Part shown: positions 1 through 5,401 of the stretch, one piece after another
Layout: every line of letters starts with the position of its first letter
How positions within the stretch are numbered: position 1 is the stretch's first letter
NCBI GenBank assembly: GCA_021802595.1
Contig: JAJZRT010000264.1
Span: forward strand, 1-5,827
Length of the DNA: 5,827 bases
Source: Pseudomonadota bacterium
Lineage (GTDB): Bacteria; Pseudomonadota; Gammaproteobacteria; Burkholderiales; Thiobacillaceae
Reading direction: 5' to 3'
Notes under the pieces: generated by a model
What the model was told of the DNA's origin: nothing
Database searches by the model: none
What the model saw: only the letters and a program-made list of their open reading frames with translations
Program-made: the position numbers and the translations under genes

Positions 1-79
1 ATGAGCCGAATGCCGACGGTGGTTCCCGAATTTGCAGTTCAAGGGGCCAGATGATGCGAGAAATCGAGCGATCTGGACG

Positions 80-137
80 TGATTATGCCGATTCCCGGGT
101 CCCAAAGCGTGGACCGGGCGTGCGGAATCGGTGATCA
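80..137. repeat. Imperfect GC-rich inverted repeat downstream of hsdS
   Basis: Nested complementary arms are visible: TGAT (80-83) with ATCA (134-137), CCGATTCC (88-95) with GGAATCGG (124-131), and GGTCC (98-102) with GGACC (111-115), around an 8-base loop. It starts 10 bp beyond the hsdS stop codon, where an operon terminator would be expected, but no T-run follows on the minus strand, so it is not a typical intrinsic terminator. The motif CGGAATCGGTGATCA (123-137) resembles, from memory, repeats found at the ends of some IS21-like insertion sequences. That likeness is unverified. The rest of 1-146 holds no gene I can support: one plus-strand frame is open from the edge to a stop at 132-134 but shows no recognisable protein. 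Confidence 0.45.
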
Positions 138-146
138 GCGGCGCGT

Positions 147-1235
147 TCACGATGCAAAGTTCTCGCTCAGAGTGGCGAATTTCAACAGCCTGCTAACACG
201 GCGCAGGTACTCGTCCTGCTCTTCCAGAGAAGGAACACGGCATCGGTATTGAGATAAATGCTCTCTGTTTAGCTTGGGGATTCCCGTTCGCATCGACCCC
301 GACACGGCGAAACGTGTGAAGTGATCTGACAAAAGAACCTCGAGAAGGAATTCCTTCCTTAGAGTGGCATTAGGGAGCAGCGCGTACATGTCGGCACTGC
401 ACAACCCACGACAAGGTGCAATTGCCGCCTTGACAAGATTCGGACGAATTTTCGAATAAAGCACTGCACCAGCATCAAAGAAATACTTGCCGCTTATCGC
501 AGCTTGCTCTTGGGCTGTTTCCAAATTTGTAATCCGACCAGTGCCTGATTCAATGTGGTTCGGTGCTATCAGGTTCAAATTGCAGTACTGGCTATCTTTT
601 GGGTCGACCTGACCACTGATCACCATGTAGTGTTCCGAAAGAAATTCTCCGCTGTCGGAATCAACAAACTGATCAGAGGAGAACGACCTGAGTAGCGACC
701 TTGCTGCCGTTTCTGCATGCCGTAGAGAGTCAATCGTTTCTTCGATCGATCCTAGAAGCCTTACGAGAGCTTGCTGTTCCTCCATTGGCGGAAGAGCGAA
801 CTCCTGAACCGCGAGCGTCTTCCAGTTAATCGTCGGCGAAAGGGAGCCGACAGAAATCTCCACCGCCCGGTTCATGAACAGATCGCTCTGCATGAAGAAG
901 GGCAGGAACTCCGGCAGCACGACTTCGGACTTGGCGCGAAGCACCATCGCATGGGCCGAGCAGATGCCGTCGAACTCGGCTACGCCCAGCTTGCGCTGGT
1001 AGGCCCGACGGCGGCCGAAGATGATGTCGCCCTTTTTGAACAACAGCTTGGTGGCTTCCACATCGTCTGGGCTGCCCCAACGCCGAATGCGCAACGAATC
1101 GGGGTCGAGGTGTTCCAGACCAACGTAATGCTCCATTCCGGATTCGGACGGGTTGTCGATGCGGACATTGACGTTGGTGGCGATCTGGTCAAAGCGCCAG
1201 ACCTTCCAGCGAGGTTTCAACTTATTGTCAGGCAC
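147..1235 (-). CDS. hsdS: Type I restriction-modification specificity subunit HsdS (mosaic, possibly C-terminally clipped)
   Basis: This is the DNA-recognition subunit of a type I methyltransferase. It binds a bipartite target and docks HsdM subunits. The 362-residue protein shows the family's two-fold layout: target-recognition domain 1 at about 10-150 (WKVWRFDQI at the start, KKGDIIFGRRR at 67-77), a central conserved helix at about 150-190 beginning LPPMEEQQAL, domain 2 at about 200-336 (GAVLYSKIRPNLVKA at 256-270), and a second copy of the conserved motif, VPSLEEQDEYL, at 334-344. It starts with GTG (1233-1235), supported by GAGGAGG six bases upstream, and overlaps the end of hsdM2 by 8 bp. 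Oddities: only about 22 residues follow the second LEEQ motif, against about 40 in the central copy, suggesting a shortened C-terminus. GC also falls from about 60% (841-1200) to about 49% (241-780). The family call is firm. Whether it is functional is uncertain. Confidence 0.9.
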   Translation of the reverse strand: MPDNKLKPRWKVWRFDQIATNVNVRIDNPSESGMEHYVGLEHLDPDSLRIRRWGSPDDVEATKLLFKKGDIIFGRRRAYQRKLGVAEFDGICSAHAMVLRAKSEVVLPEFLPFFMQSDLFMNRAVEISVGSLSPTINWKTLAVQEFALPPMEEQQALVRLLGSIEETIDSLRHAETAARSLLRSFSSDQFVDSDSGEFLSEHYMVISGQVDPKDSQYCNLNLIAPNHIESGTGRITNLETAQEQAAISGKYFFDAGAVLYSKIRPNLVKAAIAPCRGLCSADMYALLPNATLRKEFLLEVLLSDHFTRFAVSGSMRTGIPKLNREHLSQYRCRVPSLEEQDEYLRRVSRLLKFATLSENFAS

Positions 1236-2745
1236 GCTCGGCCTCCTCGATCTCTAGGCCGTCGAGCGTCTCCACCAAGGAGTCCATCTGCTGCCAGAAG
1301 GCTCGTCCGTCGCATTGCCATTGCTCCCAGGCCGCGCGCAGGCTGACCGATTCATTGGTACCGTTACCGTTCGCCGCGCTCGTCACTCGCTTCACGTACA
1401 GCGGAATGGAGAGATTGGCGCCGTTGCCTGCGATCTGGTCCATCGTCGCCACCGCCGCAAAGCCCTCGATCGGCGCGAAAGTGCGGAAGGCTTCCAGAAT
1501 GCGTTGTTGATGTTCCGGCTTGAGGAAGCTCTGCGCCCGTTCACGGGTGACTTCATTCAGCGCGTCGATGAACAACACCCTGCCTTTGCGTTCGGCGGGT
1601 TTGCGCCGGTTGCAAACCATGACGCAAGACTCCATCGGGGAGTTGTAGAACAGGTTCGGCCCGAGACCGATCACCGCTTCTACCCAATCCTGCTCGACCA
1701 TCTTGGCGCGCATCGCCTGTTCCTCGTTGCGGAACAGCACGCCATGCGGCCACAGGATGGCGCAGCGGCCACGGTCCGACAGGCCGGCCAGGATGTGCTG
1801 CTGAAAGGCGTAGTCGGCCCGACCCTGCGGCGGGGTGCCGAGGAAGTTGCGACCCCACTTATCCTGCCCCCAGGCTTCGCGGTCCCACTGCTTGATGGAG
1901 TACGGCGGGTTGGCGAGGATCACGTCGAACTTGCGCAGGCGGTCGCCTTCGATGTGCTTGGGATCGGCCAGTGTGTCGCCACGAATGATCTGGAAGTCCT
2001 CGACGCCATGCAGGAACAGGTTCATCCGGGCAATACCGGAGGTGATTAGGTTGCGCTCCTGACCGTAGAGCTTGAGGGTGCGGTACTCGCCGCCGCTGCG
2101 CTTGACCTCGGCCAGCGCCGAAATGAGCATGCCGCCGGTGCCGCAGGTGGGGTCGTAGATCGACTCGCCAGATGGCGGAGCCAACAGCTGCGTCATCAGG
2201 TGCACAACGGTGCGGTTGGTATAGAACTCGGCGGCCGTGTGGCCGGAGTCGTCCGCGAACTTCTTGATCAGGAATTCATAAGCATTGCCGAGCTCGTCCT
2301 CGGGCACGTTGGCGACCGAGAGTGTTTGCGTCGAGAAATGCTCGATCAGGTTCTTGAGCGTTTCATCCGGCAGGCGCTCTCGGTTGGTCCAGGGCGCATC
2401 CCCGAAAATGCCAGCCAGCATGTCCGGGTTGGCTGACTCGATCTGCCGCAGGGCTGCCTGGATCGCCGTGCCGACGTTCTTCGGGACCTGGCGCATGTCC
2501 TTCCAGTGCGCGCCATCCGGTATTTGGAAGCGATGGTTTTCGGCGAACTCGGCATAGGACAAGTCGCCGCCTGACTCCTTGAGCGCAGCCTGATATTCCT
2601 CGTCCCAGACATCCGAAATACGTTTGAAAAACAGCAGCGGGAAGATGAACTGCTTGTAGTCGCCGGCATCGATGAGGCCGCGCAGCAGCACGGCGGCGCC
2701 CCAGAGATAGGATTCGAGTTCTTGTTGAGTAATGCGGGCACTCAT
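1228..2745 (-). CDS. hsdM: Type I restriction-modification methyltransferase subunit HsdM, copy 2
   Basis: This cytoplasmic N6-adenine DNA methyltransferase subunit transfers methyl from S-adenosylmethionine to adenine in the sequence chosen by HsdS. Its 505 residues fit the family. An N-terminal HsdM helical domain (FPLLFFKRISDVWDEEY, about 35-51) leads to the catalytic domain, with the SAM-binding motif DPTCGTGG at 198-205 and the catalytic motif NPPY at 279-282, both intact. A low-complexity linker rich in N and G (about 457-465) precedes a C-terminal helical tail. It differs from copy 1 at a conserved spot: EFYTNR instead of the usual EFYTPR (173-178). The ATG start has AAGGAGG (2755-2761) nine bases upstream and overlaps the hsdM1 stop by 4 bp, so the two are probably translationally coupled. 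It is clearly paralogous to copy 1 but well diverged, so not a recent duplication. Confidence 0.95.
   Translation of the reverse strand: MSARITQQELESYLWGAAVLLRGLIDAGDYKQFIFPLLFFKRISDVWDEEYQAALKESGGDLSYAEFAENHRFQIPDGAHWKDMRQVPKNVGTAIQAALRQIESANPDMLAGIFGDAPWTNRERLPDETLKNLIEHFSTQTLSVANVPEDELGNAYEFLIKKFADDSGHTAAEFYTNRTVVHLMTQLLAPPSGESIYDPTCGTGGMLISALAEVKRSGGEYRTLKLYGQERNLITSGIARMNLFLHGVEDFQIIRGDTLADPKHIEGDRLRKFDVILANPPYSIKQWDREAWGQDKWGRNFLGTPPQGRADYAFQQHILAGLSDRGRCAILWPHGVLFRNEEQAMRAKMVEQDWVEAVIGLGPNLFYNSPMESCVMVCNRRKPAERKGRVLFIDALNEVTRERAQSFLKPEHQQRILEAFRTFAPIEGFAAVATMDQIAGNGANLSIPLYVKRVTSAANGNGTNESVSLRAAWEQWQCDGRAFWQQMDSLVETLDGLEIEEAERA
1242..1248 (-). promoter_or_regulatory. Ribosome binding site deciding the hsdS GTG start
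   Basis: On the minus strand GAGGAGG lies six bases before GTG at 1233-1235. It sits inside the last codons of hsdM2, so hsdS is probably translated by ribosomes finishing hsdM2. There is no ATG near this position. Confidence 0.75.
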
Positions 2746-4238
2746 TGCAGCCAGCCTCCTTCCACCATGACCTTGGCCAGCCTGTCTTCCGCTTCCCGGC
2801 AGCGAGTGAGTGCACTCTTGAAGGATTCGATGGCTTCTGGCAGCGGCGGGATATCCTCCTGCAACGGCGGCAAGACATAGCGCGAGATATTCAGCGTCCA
2901 GTCCTCGGCCTTGATTTCATCGAGACCGACAATGCGCACCGCGTCTTCTACATTCTCGAACTTCTCGAACCAGCCCTGGATTTCGAGGGCGTGCGGCGGC
3001 TCCAGATAGTTCTGCGCCCGGCCGCGCCGGAAGAGCCTAGAGGCGTCAGCGATCATCACCTTCTTGCGGCGCTGGGCCGGCTTCTTCTTGCGCAGTACCA
3101 GGATGCAAGCGGCGAGGCCTGTGCCATAGAAAAGGTTGGCCGCCAGGCCGATGACCGCCTCGACCAGATCCATCTCCAGTAGCTTTTGGCGGATACTGCC
3201 CTCGGCCCCTTTCCGGAACAGCGCGCCCTGGGGCAACACCACGGCCATGCGCCCAGCCCCGTCGGCCATCGACTTGACCATGTGCTGCACCCACGCAAAG
3301 TCGCCGCTGCTGGACGGGGGCAGACCTGCAAAGTTGCGTCCGAAGGGATCGTTTACCCATAAGTCTTCGCCCCACTTTTCGAGGGAGAAGGGCGGGTTAG
3401 CGATCACGCAATCGAACGTGGCCAGGCGGTCGACTTCGAAGAACGCCGGGTTGCGCAGGGTATCGCCGCGCACGACCTGAAAATCCTCGATGCCATGCAG
3501 GAACAAGTTCATGCGGGCGATAGACGAGGTGGTTAGATTTTTCTCCTGCCCGTAGAGCTTGCCCCACAGGCGCTTCACGTCGCCATGCTGTTCTTGAACG
3601 TGCTGAACGGCTGCCAGCAACATGCCGCCCGTGCCACAGGCCGGGTCGTAGATGGTTTCGCCCTCTTTGGGGTCGAGCATCTCGATCATCAGCCGCACGA
3701 CGCTGCGCGGGGTGTAGAACTCGCCGGCCTTCTTGTTGGTGGCGTCCGCGAACTTCTTGATCAAGTATTCGTAGGCATCGCCCAGCACATCGGATGCGAT
3801 GTTCTTGTTGCCGAAGGAGATGCGCGAGAAATGCTCGACAAGATCCTTGAGCAGCGCATCGGAGAGCCGATCCTTGTTGGCCCATTGAGCGTCGCCGAAG
3901 ACCCCATACAGGGTGTCCGGGTTGGCCTTCTCGATCTCTCGCATGGCGCGCTGCAGGGCGTTCCCAACATTGGTCGCCACCGCGCGGACGTCATTCCAGT
4001 GACAGTCGTCAGGGATCTGGAAACGATGCGATTCGGGGAACAGGGCCAATTCGGCGTCACCGGTCTCGGCGACGATTTCATCGTACTCCTCATCCCAGAC
4101 ATCACAGATGCGCTTGAAGAAGAGCAGCGGAAAGATGTAGGTCTTGAAGTCAGCCGCATCCACCGGGCCGCGCAGGATGTTGGCAGATTCCCAGAGGTGA
4201 CTTTCGAGCTGACTGAGGTTGATCGGATCTTCTTGCAT
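2742..4238 (-). CDS. hsdM: Type I restriction-modification methyltransferase subunit HsdM, copy 1
   Basis: This is the first of two tandem adenine-N6 methyltransferase subunits. With the ATG start it is 498 residues, normal for HsdM. The N-terminal domain carries FPLLFFKRICDVWDEEY (about 36-52). The segment GEFYTPRSVVRLM (172-184), the SAM-binding motif DPACGTGG (198-205) and the catalytic NPPF (281-284) are intact and canonical. The C-terminus has the usual NISRYV segment and a helical tail that should contact HsdS. Two starts are adjacent: TTG at 4239-4241 and ATG at 4236-4238. I prefer the ATG, about nine bases from a weak purine-rich site (AAGAGAA). It lies 13 bp after the regulator gene and overlaps hsdM2 by 4 bp, in one operon. 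In the stretch around the N-terminal domain about 70% of residues match copy 2. Elsewhere the two are less alike. Confidence 0.95.
   Translation of the reverse strand: MQEDPINLSQLESHLWESANILRGPVDAADFKTYIFPLLFFKRICDVWDEEYDEIVAETGDAELALFPESHRFQIPDDCHWNDVRAVATNVGNALQRAMREIEKANPDTLYGVFGDAQWANKDRLSDALLKDLVEHFSRISFGNKNIASDVLGDAYEYLIKKFADATNKKAGEFYTPRSVVRLMIEMLDPKEGETIYDPACGTGGMLLAAVQHVQEQHGDVKRLWGKLYGQEKNLTTSSIARMNLFLHGIEDFQVVRGDTLRNPAFFEVDRLATFDCVIANPPFSLEKWGEDLWVNDPFGRNFAGLPPSSSGDFAWVQHMVKSMADGAGRMAVVLPQGALFRKGAEGSIRQKLLEMDLVEAVIGLAANLFYGTGLAACILVLRKKKPAQRRKKVMIADASRLFRRGRAQNYLEPPHALEIQGWFEKFENVEDAVRIVGLDEIKAEDWTLNISRYVLPPLQEDIPPLPEAIESFKSALTRCREAEDRLAKVMVEGGWLQ
2755..2761 (-). promoter_or_regulatory. 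Ribosome binding site of hsdM copy 2
   Basis: AAGGAGG on the minus strand, nine bases before the ATG at 2743-2745, embedded in the last codons of hsdM copy 1. It supports this start and a coupled operon. Confidence 0.75.
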
Positions 4239-4251
4239 CAAGTCGTTCTCT

Positions 4252-5145
4252 TCATGCTTGGTCCGGCGATCGGTAGCCAGGCGCGAGCACCGCGTTCCTG
4301 ACGCCGTAAAGGGCCAAGGGGTTCTTTAGCCAGAGCCGGTACTCCGGCCCTCTCAGGCTGTGATCGGGCGAGCTGTCCACACTCCACTTGCGCAGAATGT
4401 ATCCAGCTGTGGCGGCGCGGAGCTTCATGCGCAGCACGCCATCCCGCATGCCGTAGTCCATCTCCGTAACCTCAGAACGTGGCTGGTCCGGGTGGGGAAT
4501 GAGTTCCAGCTCAACGATTCGCGTCCATTGGATGTCCTGGTCGCCGCGCTCATGGGCCTGCACTTCTTCCTCTCGCAACAAGACCGGGCGCTTGATTCGG
4601 GTGATGACGAAATCCCGGAACTCTTGGGATTTCCGATCGAAGGCGCGGACGTGCCAGCGCAGGCCGTTGTCGATCAGCGCAAAGGGAACGATTTGACGCT
4701 CGGTCTGGCCGCTTGAGATCGAGTGATACTCGACACGGATCGGACACTCCTGATGGATCGCCCGGGTCACACAAGCCAGCACATCCAGATCGGGATGCGT
4801 GAGCCTTGAGGGGATCTCACTTGCCACCCACGCCTTGAGCTGGAAGGGCTCTCCGTCTCCGAAGCCTTGCGTTAGCCAGGACAGAACCCGTTCAGGCGGA
4901 AAATCGAAGAGCGGTTTGAAGTCCTCTCCAAGGACATAGCACTTGGCCTTGGTGTCGTAATCGATGTTGCCTGGTGCCAGCTCCTTGTAGATCGCCAGGT
5001 CACGCGTGGCGGCGGCCGACTGGATTCCAAACCGCGACACCAGGTCCTGGCGGCGGATATCTCCGATGAAGCGCACGCGCAGTTCCACGAAGGCAAGGCG
5101 ATCGCGCTGCGGCTGAGTAAGGTCGTCAAGCTGTTCGTCAGACAT
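4252..5145 (-). CDS. WYL-domain transcription regulator of the BrxR/CapW type
   Basis: This is a likely DNA-binding regulator of the operon it heads. The 297 residues fit the three-part layout of BrxR/CapW proteins: a winged helix-turn-helix at about 14-80 (FIGDIRRQDLVSRFGIQSAA, then the probable recognition helix ATRDLAIYKEL), a WYL domain at about 125-190 (RVEYHSISSG at 137-146, RWHVRAFD at 163-170) and a C-terminal WCX-like domain at about 205-295. The namesake W-Y-L triplet reads W-H-V, as I recall for some relatives. Known family members are homodimers that repress BREX, CBASS and other phage-defence operons and are thought to respond to a nucleic-acid or nucleotide ligand. That this one represses the hsd genes and perhaps the divergent unit is inference from position. 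The ATG is the only sensible start, since an in-frame stop lies 12 bp upstream. It has a poor Shine-Dalgarno: AAGG directly abuts the ATG. Confidence 0.85.
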   Translation of the reverse strand: MSDEQLDDLTQPQRDRLAFVELRVRFIGDIRRQDLVSRFGIQSAAATRDLAIYKELAPGNIDYDTKAKCYVLGEDFKPLFDFPPERVLSWLTQGFGDGEPFQLKAWVASEIPSRLTHPDLDVLACVTRAIHQECPIRVEYHSISSGQTERQIVPFALIDNGLRWHVRAFDRKSQEFRDFVITRIKRPVLLREEEVQAHERGDQDIQWTRIVELELIPHPDQPRSEVTEMDYGMRDGVLRMKLRAATAGYILRKWSVDSSPDHSLRGPEYRLWLKNPLALYGVRNAVLAPGYRSPDQA

Positions 5146-5192
5146 CCTTGGGGCTCATGCGGGTTAACAACTGCTTGTGATGATAGTTGCGG

Positions 5193-5213
5193 GTAGTATA
5201 TGGCACGCACTAC
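5193..5213. promoter_or_regulatory. Candidate operator: inverted repeat over the -10 box
   Basis: GTAGT (5193-5197) and ACTAC (5209-5213) form a perfect 5-bp inverted repeat with an 11-bp spacer, overlapping the candidate -10 box of the minus-strand promoter. A dimeric BrxR/CapW-like repressor binding here would block RNA polymerase. A second short pair, CAACT (5167-5171) and AGTTG (5185-5189), lies between the promoter and the gene. Arms this short occur by chance, so the assignment rests mainly on position. Confidence 0.3.
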
Positions 5214-5223
5214 AATCCGTCTA
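5195..5223 (-). promoter_or_regulatory. Candidate sigma-70 promoter for the regulator-hsd operon
   Basis: On the minus strand, TAGACG (5218-5223, four of six to TTGACA) is separated by 17 bp from TATACT (5195-5200, five of six to TATAAT). A transcript would begin near 5188 and give a leader of about 43 bases before the regulator ATG. The spacing is ideal but the -35 is weak, as expected of a regulated promoter. Confidence 0.5.
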
Positions 5224-5298
5224 TGCGATTCCCAGAGTGCCCACGTCCGAATTCTTATGATTATGACTATGCAGCAGCAGGCGGATCACTCTCTATAG

Positions 5299-5305
5299 AA
5301 AGGAG
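5299..5305 (+). promoter_or_regulatory. Ribosome binding site of the 28-residue ORF
   Basis: AAAGGAG, nine bases before the ATG at 5315. It is the main evidence that the small ORF is translated. Confidence 0.5.
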
Positions 5306-5314
5306 CGAACCTGC

Positions 5315-5401
5315 ATGAGTGGAAACCGTAGGGCCCAGCCAGGACTCCCCAACAAGGGCTGGCATCGCGTTGAAGCTGCGAAAAGTCAGGAGGTAGCATG
5401 A
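5315..5401 (+). CDS. Small 28-residue leader ORF coupled to the nurA-like gene
   Basis: This is an unrecognised small ORF beginning ATG AGT GGA and ending in TGA at 5399-5401, which overlaps the next start as ATGA. The peptide begins MSGNRRAQPG and ends VEAAKSQEVA. It is basic in its first half, with no membrane segment or cysteines. It has a good ribosome binding site, AAAGGAG at 5299-5305, nine bases upstream. The combination of a proper binding site and a 4-bp stop/start overlap argues that it is translated and coupled to the downstream gene. It could be a real small protein, a regulatory leader, or the remnant of a longer gene. No function can be assigned, and chance cannot be excluded at this length. 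Confidence 0.45.
   Translation: MSGNRRAQPGLPNKGWHRVEAAKSQEVA
5388..5393 (+). promoter_or_regulatory. Ribosome binding site of the nurA-like gene
   Basis: AGGAGG lies four bases before the ATG at 5398, inside the small upstream ORF. The spacing is somewhat short but the match is perfect. An in-frame TGA at 5371-5373 rules out a much earlier start. Confidence 0.7.

Larger units (their letters stand above)
5146..5314. other. Divergent intergenic control region
   Basis: This 169-bp, relatively AT-rich gap separates the minus-strand operon from the plus-strand unit. It contains the minus-strand promoter and inverted repeats described separately. For the plus strand, TATGAT (5256-5261) is a five-of-six match to a -10 box within a tandem TTATGA TTATGA (5255-5266), but no acceptable -35 lies 16-18 bp upstream, so plus-strand transcription may need an activator or start elsewhere. 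A short (CAG)3 run is at 5272-5280. Confidence 0.5.

Noticed and set aside
80..137. Rho-independent terminator for the hsd operon
   Set aside because: The stem is GC-rich and well placed, but it is interrupted by internal loops and not followed by a T-run on the minus strand, so it is listed only as an inverted repeat.
771..1346. Plus-strand ORF of 191 codons opposite hsdS and the end of hsdM2
   Set aside because: Antisense shadow, rich in R, A and P as expected from the complementary frame of a GC-rich gene.
1315..2049. Plus-strand ORF of 244 codons opposite hsdM copy 2
   Set aside because: Antisense to conserved HsdM motifs, with no recognisable domain and no ribosome binding context of note.
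1228..4238. Recent tandem duplication of hsdM
   Set aside because: The two proteins share motifs and layout but differ at many positions, strongly so in the C-terminal third, so they are old paralogs.
3585..4301. Plus-strand ORF of 238 codons opposite hsdM copy 1
   Set aside because: It lies wholly antisense to a clear HsdM gene and its translation resembles no family; it is a by-product of the GC-rich codon use of the real gene.
5257..5298. 13-codon plus-strand frame (MIMTMQQQADHSL) ending just before the small ORF's ribosome binding site
   Set aside because: No Shine-Dalgarno precedes any of its ATG codons. The sequence is partly a product of short TTATGA and CAG repeats.
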